A DNA stretch of 64,000 bases from positions 558,001 to 622,000 of the forward strand of contig NZ_CP075682.1 of NCBI RefSeq assembly GCF_018603435.1. The letters run 5' to 3'. Shown piece after piece: positions 1 through 10,100 of the stretch (within the stretch, counting starts at the first letter, position 1; each line of letters begins with the position of its first letter). The notes below the pieces were generated by a model. It saw only the letters and a program-made list of their open reading frames with translations, did not search any database and was not told the origin of the DNA. Made by a program: the position numbers and the translations under genes. Source of the DNA: Chryseobacterium sp. ZHDP1. GTDB lineage: Bacteria; Bacteroidota; Bacteroidia; Flavobacteriales; Weeksellaceae.

Positions 1-5
1 ATATA

Positions 6-34
6 AAAAGCGGTTTCATTTTGAAGCCGCTTTT
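6..34. terminator. Intrinsic terminator, bidirectional
   Basis: A 12-bp stem (6-17 with 23-34, one G-T wobble) closes a 5-nt loop. T-rich runs follow on both strands, so it can end the minus-strand lipoprotein gene just downstream as well as any plus-strand transcript entering the window. Confidence 0.85.
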
Positions 35-48
35 GTTTTGGGTAGAGT

Positions 49-687
49 TTAAAGACAATTAATTTTTCCTTTTCTGTCTTTATTTTTAAGGATTAAATTA
101 TAGTTTTTCATCAGATCGGAAATTTTGCATTTTGTTTCTTTATTCGGAACCGAATCAGGATTTTTATTATTTCCTTTTGAGCGAATCGTATAATTTTTTT
201 CTAGGCACTGAATGGCTTTATCGTTTAAAACATAGATTCTTTTTTCATTGATATCATCTTTTGTTTCCGGTTTTTCCGGTGTTCCTCCTTCATCAAAATT
301 CCATGCTGTTTCCTCCTTAAAGATGAAAAATACTTTGTTGTTTTTTACATAATATTTTGTGGATGAAGAGAAGTGACTGTGTTCTGCATAAAAATCTTTA
401 ACCATTCTGAGATCTTTATTCTCATAATACAAGACAACTTCACCTTCCTTTTCATCGCAGTTGTATGTGAATTTCGTTGAATCCAGTTGTTTCGCAGACA
501 AAAGATTATTTACGGCTGCATATTCTTTCTTTATATCTTCAATTGAGGTAATGGAATCATTTGGTTTTTCCGAAGATTTATTTATCGTTACATTATCAGT
601 GCCTGAATTATTTTGAATCGTTTCTGCATTCTCTTTCTTACAGGAAACAATAGCAAGAAAACTTAAAGTCAAAAGAAGTATTTTCAT
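49..687 (-). CDS. Putative lipoprotein of unknown function
   Basis: A 212-residue protein that starts MKILLLTLSFLAIVSCKKE, a clear lipoprotein signal with the lipobox cysteine at residue 16. The rest is polar, rich in Lys, Asn and Glu, with no domain I recognise and no further membrane segment. It is probably anchored to the inner or outer membrane facing the periplasm. It lies downstream of another exported protein of unknown function in the same orientation, with a 270-bp gap and a weak hairpin between them, so it may have its own promoter. The function cannot be assigned from sequence. Confidence 0.75.
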   Translation of the reverse strand: MKILLLTLSFLAIVSCKKENAETIQNNSGTDNVTINKSSEKPNDSITSIEDIKKEYAAVNNLLSAKQLDSTKFTYNCDEKEGEVVLYYENKDLRMVKDFYAEHSHFSSSTKYYVKNNKVFFIFKEETAWNFDEGGTPEKPETKDDINEKRIYVLNDKAIQCLEKNYTIRSKGNNKNPDSVPNKETKCKISDLMKNYNLILKNKDRKGKINCL

Positions 688-911
688 AAAAATGATTTTG
701 TTTACTCATACTGCAAAAAATATGCGCAAAACTTATTTAAGGTTAATAGCTGTAACCATTGCAAAGGCACGAATATTTTTATCTAAAATAAAATTAAGCA
801 TCATCCTTATTGAAAATCTTTGATTTTCTTGCGCCTTATAGATTTGAAACTAATAAAGATTTACATCTTCGTTTTCCGACAGGAATATTTTATTAAAACT
901 TGCAAATAAAA

Positions 912-940
912 AAAGCAGCTCCAAAATGAAACTGCTGTAA
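912..940. terminator. Weak hairpin, possible terminator
   Basis: Imperfect inverted repeat (AGCAG about 914-918 with CTGCT 932-936, two mismatches in the extended stem) flanked by A- and T-rich runs, just past the stop codon of the minus-strand gene at 958. The pairing is mediocre. Confidence 0.4.
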
Positions 941-957
941 AAAATATTTTAAATTGA

Positions 958-1746
958 TTATTTACAATTTTCGTTATAATCATAGATCACTTCATTCACG
1001 ATAGAAAGATTATCTGCCATTGCATTGTCGATTTCATTTCGGATGAATTTTCCTAAGCCCGATCTCTTTTTGGTATCATTTTTCAAAGAACCATATTCTC
1101 CTTTCGTTACTTTAGCTTTTACAACAGGACAGTCTGCGGTAATGATCTTTGCTTTTGCAACATTCAGCTCTTCCGGTTTTCCACCTTTTTTAGAATACAC
1201 ATACGCCGGATTTTCTCTCATTCTTTTGTTTTCTTCATCGGCAACTGCAATTTGTCCGCCCGCTGAGAAAGTAGTCGGGAAACCATACACTTTGTACACT
1301 TTAATTTTTCCGTCTGCCACAACTTCTGCAAACTGATTGCTTTTTGTCAGGTTGTTGAAAGCTTTCAGGCCACCGCTTAAACCTCCATTCTGCGTATTGT
1401 AAGCTTCTTTCGTATTGGTGTATTTTATGGTCTCGAAAACTCTTTCCGTATTGTTGTCGATCGCCATATAACCTTTAAGATCATCTACATCATACGTTTT
1501 GAACTTTTGCTTTTTCTTTGAATTGTCAACGTCCGAAGTCGCAATGAATTTCACTTTTTTCTGATTTGTCCACGGATTCATTTCATCTCCGGCAAGTCTT
1601 ACGATACCTTCGATCTTTTTTCCGCTTTTATCAATAATGTAACCCGGTTTTTCTCCGATTCTCATTTCATATTCCGTATTGTCTTCCTGCGCATAAGCAT
1701 TGAAAGAAACAATACTGAATAAGCCAATCAATAATAATTTTCTCAT
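958..1746 (-). CDS. Secreted protein of unknown function
   Basis: A 262-residue protein with a standard signal peptide (MRKLLLIGLFSIVSFNAYAQ, cleavage after AYA). The mature part is rich in Lys and contains repeated KKxK clusters; I recognise no catalytic motif and no C-terminal sorting domain, so it is probably periplasmic. An exact -7 element (TATCTTTG on the minus strand, 1769-1776) lies just upstream, so it probably has its own transcript, separate from the lptF/G-like gene behind it, which ends in a strong terminator. The family is not recognised; flavobacteria carry many such conserved exported proteins of unknown role. Confidence 0.75.
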   Translation of the reverse strand: MRKLLLIGLFSIVSFNAYAQEDNTEYEMRIGEKPGYIIDKSGKKIEGIVRLAGDEMNPWTNQKKVKFIATSDVDNSKKKQKFKTYDVDDLKGYMAIDNNTERVFETIKYTNTKEAYNTQNGGLSGGLKAFNNLTKSNQFAEVVADGKIKVYKVYGFPTTFSAGGQIAVADEENKRMRENPAYVYSKKGGKPEELNVAKAKIITADCPVVKAKVTKGEYGSLKNDTKKRSGLGKFIRNEIDNAMADNLSIVNEVIYDYNENCK

Positions 1747-1768
1747 ATAGAATTGTTATAATTTTTGA

Positions 1769-1776
1769 CAAAGATA
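1769..1776 (-). promoter_or_regulatory. -7 promoter element
   Basis: The minus strand reads TATCTTTG, an exact match to the Bacteroidota -7 consensus TAnnTTTG, 22 nt upstream of the start codon at 1746. Confidence 0.6.
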
Positions 1777-1830
1777 ATTTTTTACAGCTAAAAAGAAATT
1801 GAAATTCATTTTTTAACATACCACAAAAAA

Positions 1831-1850
1831 ATCCGGAAGAAATTCCGGAT
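1831..1850 (-). terminator. Intrinsic terminator of the ftsK-lolA-lptF/G unit
   Basis: A perfect 8-bp stem ATCCGGAA/TTCCGGAT with a GAAA loop, followed on the minus strand by a T7 run. It sits 26 nt after the permease stop codon. Confidence 0.85.
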
Positions 1851-1876
1851 CTTTTATATTTACAGGTTTCGATTTA

Positions 1877-3337
1877 TTATTGATACCTTTTATGTTCTGT
1901 ATTCTTTACAAAAAGTTTAATCACAGGTTTGAAAGCCGCTTTGTATTTCTCGGCATCAAACAGTTGAGAATCCGTAAGAGCTTTGTACGTCATCCATACT
2001 CCGAAAGGAAACAGAACCAGATTCGGAACCCATGCTGCAAGATAAGGGTTGATCTTTCCGGACCACGCCATGTTTTCAAAGCCTACATTAATCACGTAGA
2101 AAATAATGAAAATTACAATCGCAATTACCACAGGAAGTCCCATTCCTCCTTTTCGGATGATGGAACCCAAACTCGCACCGATCAGAAAGAAAATGATGCA
2201 GGTGAAAGAATACGTCACGATTCTCTGCTGATAAATCACGACTTTGCTGTAATATTTTACGCCGGGATCAATCTCGTTATTTTTTCCTTCAAGCGTACTT
2301 TTAAGATTATCGAGACGGTTATAAGCATTATCGATGATCTCCAGTTTTTTATTTCCTTTCACCGTATCAAGCTTAATGCTCTGTTTTGGTTTTGCCTTTG
2401 CACTGTTCTGTTTGGTATCCATATAACTTACCACAGAATTGGTCTGTCCCAAAACGTCGTTGCTTACGTTGGTGAAGAATCTCTGATTGTCTTTCTTCGT
2501 TTTATCAATCGTTGTATTCAGTTCATTGAAGGTCTGAAAACGGTAATCATCTGTGATTTTTTCCTCTTCAATGGCTTTGTTAATGATCTCACTTACGTCG
2601 AAGTGAAGCGTTAACGTATCAAATTTAATTACCTGATCGGGCTGTTTTAAACGGACATTTTCTCCTTTTCCGGCAAAATTATCTTCATAAACAAATCCGT
2701 TAAACAATTTAAGTTTCAGATAATTCGTATTTTCTGCCGGAGCAAAAACACCTTTCTGGGCAATTACAGTCTGCTGATTTTCATAGGAACTTGCTTTCTT
2801 ATGAACAAAAACACCTTCTATATTTTCATCATTTTTACCATAAATTTTATCGAACTTCACCATGTTTCCGGGAATCTGATCGATAAACTGTCCCGGTGTG
2901 AAATTCAGGGCCGGTTTGGTCTGCGCAATATTGAAAAGCATATTTTTCGCCTTTCTCTGAAAATCCGGAATAATATTGTTGGAGAAAAAATACAGCATGA
3001 TGGAAAGTACAACGGTTACTCCCAAAAGTGGCATCATCACTCTGGTGAGCGAAATTCCTGCGGCTTTCATGGCAGCAAGTTCATATCGTTCCCCGAATTC
3101 CCCGAAAGACATAATGCTCGCAAGAAGAATCGTGAGCGGTAAAACCATACTGATTACACTTACCCCGAGGTAAAAAAGAAGTTTCATGATTTGCCAGTAG
3201 CTCAGTCCTTTTCCCATAAACTGACCCAGCTGAATCCAGATAATGTTCACAATAAAGATGAAAAACAATACGCTGAATATAAAGAAAAACGGTCCGAAGA
3301 AAGTTTTTATAATATATCGGTCTAGTATTTTTAACAT
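1877..3337 (-). CDS. LptF/LptG (YjgP/YjgQ) family permease
   Basis: A 486-residue inner-membrane protein of the YjgP/YjgQ family. In Proteobacteria LptF and LptG form the membrane core of the LptB2FGC ABC transporter that extracts lipopolysaccharide and feeds it to the periplasmic bridge. Membrane segments are visible near residues 10-35, 55-80 and 95-120, followed by a large periplasmic region (about 130-365) and three C-terminal segments (about 375-460), the usual arrangement. The family signature GERYELAAMKAAGIS is present at about residues 82-96. The central loop is longer and more charged than in E. coli. LptF and LptG cannot be told apart here. It follows ftsK and a LolA-like gene and ends in a strong terminator. 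Confidence 0.85.
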   Translation of the reverse strand: MLKILDRYIIKTFFGPFFFIFSVLFFIFIVNIIWIQLGQFMGKGLSYWQIMKLLFYLGVSVISMVLPLTILLASIMSFGEFGERYELAAMKAAGISLTRVMMPLLGVTVVLSIMLYFFSNNIIPDFQRKAKNMLFNIAQTKPALNFTPGQFIDQIPGNMVKFDKIYGKNDENIEGVFVHKKASSYENQQTVIAQKGVFAPAENTNYLKLKLFNGFVYEDNFAGKGENVRLKQPDQVIKFDTLTLHFDVSEIINKAIEEEKITDDYRFQTFNELNTTIDKTKKDNQRFFTNVSNDVLGQTNSVVSYMDTKQNSAKAKPKQSIKLDTVKGNKKLEIIDNAYNRLDNLKSTLEGKNNEIDPGVKYYSKVVIYQQRIVTYSFTCIIFFLIGASLGSIIRKGGMGLPVVIAIVIFIIFYVINVGFENMAWSGKINPYLAAWVPNLVLFPFGVWMTYKALTDSQLFDAEKYKAAFKPVIKLFVKNTEHKRYQ

Positions 3338-3446
3338 TCGCCAAAATTAAACAAAAAGCCACAAAGTTTTCTTTGCAGCTCTTATATTTTATGAAATTTT
3401 TATGATTAAAAGCAAATCCGCGTATTCGCTTATCTGCTGATTATTT

Positions 3447-4094
3447 TTAAAGTTCTGTGATCAGGTAATTTTTGTATTTGTTTTTATCAAATGTAAACAT
3501 TCCCGGATCCAGTGTCTGGTTTTCCTTGTACTCTTTAATCGCAATTACGGCAAGGTCTTTATTGTTTCCGTGCTGTTCCAGTTTTACCATCTGTTTTTTT
3601 GCAGAATCTACAAAAAGATACACATATTTAATTCCGTTGGATTTTACCGGAGTTAATTTAATGAAATCCGCATTTACGCCATCTACATTTTTCTTTCCTC
3701 CGTACGTTACATTATAATCTTTTCTATAGGTAGAAAGATAGTTGATAGGGGAGAACATAGAACTGCTTCCGTTAGGTTTCGCTACCGTAACCTCCATATC
3801 TTCTGTGTTGATGTTGTAGATTTTGCTTCCATCGAAGATCTGCTCCGTTTCCATGATCTTCAGTTTGTATTTATCTCCTGCAGCATAATAAATTCCAGGT
3901 TCCGTTTTATCAACCTTTCCGTTGGTTCCGCTTCCGAAAGAAAATTTGAAATACGAATTTTTCTTAGAGTTATAATTAGCCGTAATATCATCAAGGATTT
4001 TTTTTGCCTTTGCATCAATCTTCTGTGCATTTGTAAATCCGACCGCTCCAACTACCAAACTGCTTACTATAACTTTTGAAATAATATTTTTCAT
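3447..4094 (-). CDS. LolA-like outer-membrane lipoprotein carrier protein
   Basis: A 215-residue periplasmic protein with signal peptide MKNIISKVIVSSLVVGAVGFTNAQ. The mature part has the LolA-like plan of alternating beta strands: an N-terminal helix (KAKKILDDITANYNSKKNSYFKF region), a central basic and aromatic sheet, and a C-terminal KYKNYLITEL strand. LolA ferries lipoproteins from the inner membrane to the outer-membrane receptor. The position between ftsK (63 nt upstream) and an LptF/LptG-like permease suggests an envelope-assembly cluster. Proteins of this fold are diverse in Bacteroidota, so carrier activity is inferred from family and context, not from a diagnostic motif. Confidence 0.75.
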   Translation of the reverse strand: MKNIISKVIVSSLVVGAVGFTNAQKIDAKAKKILDDITANYNSKKNSYFKFSFGSGTNGKVDKTEPGIYYAAGDKYKLKIMETEQIFDGSKIYNINTEDMEVTVAKPNGSSSMFSPINYLSTYRKDYNVTYGGKKNVDGVNADFIKLTPVKSNGIKYVYLFVDSAKKQMVKLEQHGNNKDLAVIAIKEYKENQTLDPGMFTFDKNKYKNYLITEL

Positions 4095-4157
4095 TTTTAT
4101 TAAATTCTTTAATCTTTAGACTTTCTTTAATGTTAAAAGTTAAACTGAAATTTCGCT

Positions 4158-6731
4158 TTAACTGCGCAGATCTTCCAAAAACTGTTCCAAAGAATGAAGG
4201 TCACTGATGAGAACCTCTCTTGCTTTTGCCCCGTTAAATCCGCCAACAATTCCGCTGGCTTCCAGTTGATCCATAATTCTTCCCGCTCTGTTATAGCCCA
4301 GTTTCAGTTGTCTCTGAAGCATAGAAGTAGAACCCTGCTGAGTAGAAACAATAATTCTTGCTGCATCTTCGAACAAAGCATCTTTTTCGTTCGGATCGAA
4401 AGCTCCTACTGTACTCGTAGAATCTTCAGAAACGTATTCCGGAAGAATAAATGCGGAAGCGTACCCTTTTTGTTCCCCGATAAATTCTGCAAGTCTTTCC
4501 ACTTCCGGAGTGTCTACAAATGCACATTGAAGTCTTAAAATTTCATTTCCGTTAAAATAAAGCATATCTCCTTTACCAATTAACTGATCTGCTCCCGGAG
4601 AATCCAGAATCGTTCTGGAATCCACACTTGAAATTACTCTGAATGCTGCTCTTGCAGGGAAATTCGCTTTAATCATACCTGTAATTACATTTACGGAAGG
4701 TCTTTGCGTGGCAACAATTAAGTGAATTCCCACCGCTCTTGCCAACTGAGCCAATCTGGCAATCGGTAGTTCTACTTCTTTTCCGGCAGTCATAATTAAA
4801 TCGGCAAATTCGTCTACTACCAAAACAATGTAAGGTAAATAACGGTGACCGTTTTCAGGATTTAATTTTCTTTCCGCAAATTTTTTATTGTATTCCTTTA
4901 AATTTTTACAGAATGCATTTTTAAGCAAATCATATCTCGTATCCATTTCGATACAGAGAGAATTCAGCGTGTTGATTACTTTATTCGTGTCTGTAATGAT
5001 CGCTTCTTCTGCATCCGGAAGTTTGGCAAGATAATGTCTTTCGATTTTTGAATATAATGAAAGTTCCACTTTCTTAGGATCTACCATTACAAATTTCAGT
5101 TCACTCGGATGCTTTTTGTATAATAAAGAAGTAAGAATTGCATTAATCCCGACCGATTTACCCTGTCCTGTTGCTCCCGCCATCAGTAAGTGAGGCATTT
5201 TGGATAAATCTGCCATGAAAATTTCGTTTGAAATAGTCTTTCCGAAAACCACAGGAAGATCCATATCTGTATTTTGGAATTTCTGCGAAGCAATCACTGA
5301 ACGCATGGAAACCATCGTTGGATTTTTTCTCGGAACTTCAATCCCGATGGTTCCTTTTCCGGGCATCGGTGCAATGATACGGATTCCTAAAGCAGAAAGA
5401 TTCAGGGCGATATCATCCTGAAGTTTTTTAATCGCTGCTACACGAATTCCCGCTTCCGGTACAATTTCATACAAGGTTACAGTCGGTCCTATCGTAGCTT
5501 TAATTTCGGCAATTCCTACGTTAAAGTTTTTCAGCAATCCGACAATTTTATTTTTGTTTTCTTCTAATTCGTCTTTGTTGATCGAAATTTCTTCATTTCC
5601 GTAATCTTTCAGCAATTCAACAGGCGGCATCTGGAATTTGGCAAGATCCAGTTTATGATCGTACAATCCATGTTTGTCTACCAATTCCTGAGACTGTCTT
5701 TCGGAATCATCAAGAATATCGATAACCGGAGCGACTTCTACATTAAATTTAATATTTTCCTGAGGTGCAGCCGCAGTAACTGTACTTACCGGAATAGAAG
5801 GAGTCATATCAAATGCCTGTTCCGGACTTGAAGTCGGAACTTTAGGTCTGGAGTCGAGATTTAAATTAATGGAATTTGAAAAATCATTTTTAGGTTCCTC
5901 ATCAAAAGACGTTTTATTCGGTGTTACAATCGGATCCAGATTGCTGGATACCGGAACTTCCGGAAAACCTTTCGGAACTTTTACAGGTTCAGGCTCCGTT
6001 ATTTTGGGAGCCGGTTTTTCTACAACTTCCGTTACTTTTATTTTGGGTTGCTCTTCTTCCTGTTCTGCCGTTTCAATTTCCTCAATCAGTTCTTCATCGG
6101 CTTTAAAATTTTCATCAGAATTCGGCATCATCGATCTTACTTTTCCGATGGTATTTTCGTTGATGTCATTTAATTTAGACTTAATTGAACTTGGACGAAG
6201 ATTGAATTCTAAAATAAAATACAAAGCAATACTTGCAATTAAAACAAGCCAAAGACCATAAGAACCAATAATCGTATTCAGAGATTCCATGATCTGATAT
6301 CCGTAAACTCCGCTTAAAACACCCTGTCCTTTAGTAATTGCTCCAAACAGAATCGGAAGCCAGCAAATGAAAAACAGGGAATGACCAACCGTTTTCCAAG
6401 GTTTGAACATTTTCTTTTTCAGAATAACGGTTCCGAAAACCATAAATAAAAAGGCAATGATGAATGAAGCTACACCAATACTTTCGAAAATAAAAATATT
6501 TCCGAGCCAGTCGCCCAGCTTTCCGAAAAGATTGGAAGATTTTATTGTTTTATCGAGCATCGTTCCGGCCTGGCTCTGATCTGCCTTCCAGTTCATTAGG
6601 TAAGAAACGAACGAAAAAGTAAGCACTACAGAAAAAAGGATGAAAGTAAGCCCGAAAAATACTCTTGGCTTAGATAAAAATTTGCCTTTATCAGGCGATT
6701 CAGTCGGTTTGTTTTGTGTGTTTTTATTCAT
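4158..6731 (-). CDS. ftsK: DNA translocase FtsK
   Basis: An 857-residue FtsK/SpoIIIE translocase that pumps chromosomal DNA at the division septum and activates XerCD recombination at dif. Four membrane segments occupy about residues 25-175. A low-complexity Pro/Glu/Val linker follows (about 215-330), then the RecA-like motor with Walker A GATGQGKS (about 519-526) and Walker B VLVVDEFAD (about 636-644), and a C-terminal winged-helix gamma domain (LQRQLKLGYNRAGRIMDQLE) that reads polar KOPS-type sites. I start at ATG 6731; the frame extends five codons to a TTG, but an exact -7 promoter element overlaps that TTG. It is the first gene of a unit with lolA-like and lptF/G-like genes. Confidence 0.95.
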   Translation of the reverse strand: MNKNTQNKPTESPDKGKFLSKPRVFFGLTFILFSVVLTFSFVSYLMNWKADQSQAGTMLDKTIKSSNLFGKLGDWLGNIFIFESIGVASFIIAFLFMVFGTVILKKKMFKPWKTVGHSLFFICWLPILFGAITKGQGVLSGVYGYQIMESLNTIIGSYGLWLVLIASIALYFILEFNLRPSSIKSKLNDINENTIGKVRSMMPNSDENFKADEELIEEIETAEQEEEQPKIKVTEVVEKPAPKITEPEPVKVPKGFPEVPVSSNLDPIVTPNKTSFDEEPKNDFSNSINLNLDSRPKVPTSSPEQAFDMTPSIPVSTVTAAAPQENIKFNVEVAPVIDILDDSERQSQELVDKHGLYDHKLDLAKFQMPPVELLKDYGNEEISINKDELEENKNKIVGLLKNFNVGIAEIKATIGPTVTLYEIVPEAGIRVAAIKKLQDDIALNLSALGIRIIAPMPGKGTIGIEVPRKNPTMVSMRSVIASQKFQNTDMDLPVVFGKTISNEIFMADLSKMPHLLMAGATGQGKSVGINAILTSLLYKKHPSELKFVMVDPKKVELSLYSKIERHYLAKLPDAEEAIITDTNKVINTLNSLCIEMDTRYDLLKNAFCKNLKEYNKKFAERKLNPENGHRYLPYIVLVVDEFADLIMTAGKEVELPIARLAQLARAVGIHLIVATQRPSVNVITGMIKANFPARAAFRVISSVDSRTILDSPGADQLIGKGDMLYFNGNEILRLQCAFVDTPEVERLAEFIGEQKGYASAFILPEYVSEDSTSTVGAFDPNEKDALFEDAARIIVSTQQGSTSMLQRQLKLGYNRAGRIMDQLEASGIVGGFNGAKAREVLISDLHSLEQFLEDLRS

Positions 6732-6743
6732 AATGTCAATTGG

Positions 6744-6751
6744 CAAATTTA
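6744..6751 (-). promoter_or_regulatory. -7 promoter element of ftsK
   Basis: The minus strand reads TAAATTTG, an exact TAnnTTTG match 12 nt upstream of ATG 6731. No clear -33 TTG was seen. The position implies a short 5' leader. Confidence 0.5.
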
Positions 6752-7148
6752 ATGTTTTTCTTACATTAAATGGATGCGCATAAGCTTAAAAAAGTAACTA
6801 ATTTTTTCCTTATTTTAAAAGGAATTTTGAATTGATTTGGTTTTAATGATTAAAAATATTTAAAATAAAATGAACTGGAAAAAAATAATTCATCATTTTT
6901 TGCTGTTTAGAAAATCTGAATCAAATAAAAATTAAAAATGCTAAATAAATAGAGCTTGTCAATCAATAGTATAGCTTTTATGAATTCAATTCTGATATTT
7001 TTACCATTTTGAATTTTCCTCAAAGGAAATTTACTTATTAAGAATCAATAAAAATAAGATTAAAAGCGGTCTCAACTGATAAATGACAGTTTTTTTTGGA
7101 GTCTTTGTGGTTTATCATCCTTATTTTTGCATGTCAAGTATATAAATC
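6752..7148. promoter_or_regulatory. AT-rich divergent intergenic region with ccsA promoter
   Basis: About 400 bp between the divergent ftsK and ccsA genes. It is very AT-rich. The right end holds a plus-strand promoter: TTTG at 7095-7098, a 23-nt spacer, and an exact -7 element TATTTTTG at 7122-7129, 19 nt before the ccsA start. No RNA gene, repeat unit or open frame is visible in the rest. Confidence 0.55.
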
Positions 7149-10100
7149 ATGAAGAAGCTGCAAGATATTCTTATCTCGACCAGGACAATGGCTGTATTGT
7201 TACTGGTGTATGCATTTGCGATGGCTTATGCAACGTTCTTGGAAAACGACTACGGTACTCCTACAGCAAAAGCGTTAATTTACGAAGCGAAATGGTTCGA
7301 ACTTATCATGTTCCTGCTCATTCTCAACTTCATCGGAAACATCGGAAGATACAGACTTTGGAAGAGAGAAAAATGGCCGGTTCTGGTGTTTCACCTTGCT
7401 TTTGTACTGATCTTCATCGGTGGTGCAATCACAAGATACATCAGTTTTGAAGGAACAATGCACATCCGCGAAGGAGAAACGTCTAACGAAATCGTAACGG
7501 ATAAAAACTTCCTGAAAGTACAGATTGAAGAAAAAGGAGATGTTCTTAACTATAAAGACATTCCTTACTTAATGTCTCCTTTGCACAAGGATCTGGAAGC
7601 AACCTACGATTTCCACGGAAAGCAGGTAAAAGTAGTTGCCAAAGAATATGTTCAGAGAAAAAAAGACAGTCTTCTGGCTGATCCGAATGGGGCAGAATAT
7701 CTTCATTTGGTTTCCACAGGACAAACCGGAAGACAGAATATTTTCATCAAGCCGGGCGAAACAAAATCAATCAACGGAACGTTGGTAACGTTCAACAGAG
7801 CTATTGAAGGAGCGGTTGAATTTAAAAACGAAGGCGGAAAACTGTTCATCAAAACTCCTGTGGATGCAAGTTATATGACGATGGCAACTCAGGCAACAGG
7901 AACAACGGTGAAAGATGAATTCCAGCCTTTGGCTTTAAGAAGTTTATATTCCATCAACGAATTAAAATTAGTAGTTCCGGAAGGTCTTAAAAAAGGAAAA
8001 CTGATTGCGATTGAAGGCGACAGAAAGAAAGATCAGAATGTTCCGGATATGTTAACGGTAGAACTTCAGGGACCTAAAACAAAGCAAATGGTAGATCTTT
8101 CTGTTGAAAAAGGAAATCCGAATGCTTACAAACAGGTAACAATGGACGGACTGAACATCATGATCGGTTTTGGTCCTAAAATTTACAATACGCCTTTCTC
8201 ACTGAAACTGGATGATTTCGTAATGGAAACATATCCGGGAAGTTCTTCTCCGAGTGCGTACGAAAGTCACATTAAAATTGTTGATGAAGGAAAACAGACT
8301 CCGTTTAAAATCTATATGAACCACGTTCTGAATCATAAAGGCTACCGTTTCTTCCAGTCGAGTTTCGATCCGGACAGAATGGGAACCGTTCTTTCCGTAA
8401 ACCACGATTATTGGGGAACTTTGATTTCCTACATCGGGTATACATTCTTATTCGGGGGAATGTTCTTTATGTTCTTCTGGAAAGGAACCCACTTCTGGAA
8501 ATTAAACAAAATGCTGAAAGACGTTAACAAAAAGAAAGCAGCAGCAGTAATTTTATTATTGTTGAGTTTCGGCTTAAATGCCCAGAAAATTGAGACACAC
8601 GGCACAACCGACGGAAGCAGGGAACACATCCATGTAGAAGGTGATAATCACAGTCACGCTCAGGGTTCAGAAACTCTAAAACCACAGGGAGCGCAGCCGT
8701 TTACAAAAATGAAAGTGGTTTCTGCCGATGAAATTATTGCAAGAAATAAAATCAGTGAAGAACATGCTGATAAATTCGGATATCTTTTGGTGCAGAATTT
8801 TGAAGGGAGAATCGTTCCGATCAATACGGAAGCTTTAGACGTTTTAAGAAAGCTTTACAAAAAAGACGAGTTTAAAGGAACAGACGGAAAAGCTTTAACA
8901 GCAAACCAATGGTTTTTATCAGTGAATATCGATACGCCAAGCTGGACGATGGTTCCGATGATTAAAGTGGGAACAAAAGGCGGAGACGAACTGAAAAATA
9001 AAACCAAAGCAGACGAAGACGGATATACTTCTTTAATGAATCTTTTTCCTGCGGATGCCAATGGAAATTTAAGATATATCCTTGAAAGCGATTACAACAC
9101 TGCGTTCCGTAAAAAACCGGCTGAACAGACTAATTATGATAAAGAAGTGATTGCGGTAAACGAAAGAGTTCAGATCTTCAACGAATTTTTCAGCGGTCAG
9201 TTTATGAGAATTGTTCCGGTAAAGAATGACGCTAATCATACATGGCATTCATGGCTGGATCAGAAAATGGAACCGGATATGGAATCTCAACAGGTTATGG
9301 GACCTTATTTTGCGGAAGTTTTGCAGGCTCAGCAATCAGGAAACTGGGCAAAAGCAGATGCGCAACTGGCGAAGCTTTCAGATTATCAGCAAAAATGGGG
9401 GAAAGCTGTTGTTCCTGCGAAATCTAAAGTTGATCTTGAGGTGTTCATGAATAAAGTGAATATCAACTTCAAATTGTTGATATTCTATACATTAATCGGA
9501 GGATTGCTATTGATCTTAGGTTTTGTTGAATTATTTAAGTCTAAAAAAGTTTTAAACAAAGCAATTAAAATCATCATTGTTTTAGGAATTGTAGGATATC
9601 TGTTCCATTTCCTTGGTTTGGTGGCAAGATGGTATATTTCCGGTCACGCTCCGTGGAGTAACGGGTATGAAGCCATTATTTTCATTTCTTGGGTAGGAAT
9701 TACAGCAGGTTTATTACTCTACAGAAATTCCAACGCATTAATTCCGGCAGCCGGATTTATGGTAGCTGTTATTATGATGGGATTTGCTCACGGAGGTTCA
9801 GCTCTTGATCCGCAGATTACACCGTTGGTTCCTGTATTGAAATCCTATTGGCTGATTGTTCACGTTGCGATTATTACGTCAAGTTACGGGTTCTTTGCAC
9901 TGTCGATGATCATTGCAGTAATCAGTTTGGTATTTTATATCATTTCAAATAAAGAAACCTATAAATTACATCACGATACAACGTTGAAAGAACTGGTAAT
10001 CGTTTCGGAAATGTCTTTAACCATAGGTCTGTTTGCATTAACCGTAGGAAACTTCTTAGGAGGAATCTGGGCAAACGAATCCTGGGGAAGATACTGGAGC

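Noticed and set aside
1880..2614. 244-codon plus-strand frame opposite the lptF/G-like gene
   Set aside because: Antisense shadow of the permease gene; the translated sequence lacks a recognisable fold and the permease frame has clear family motifs.
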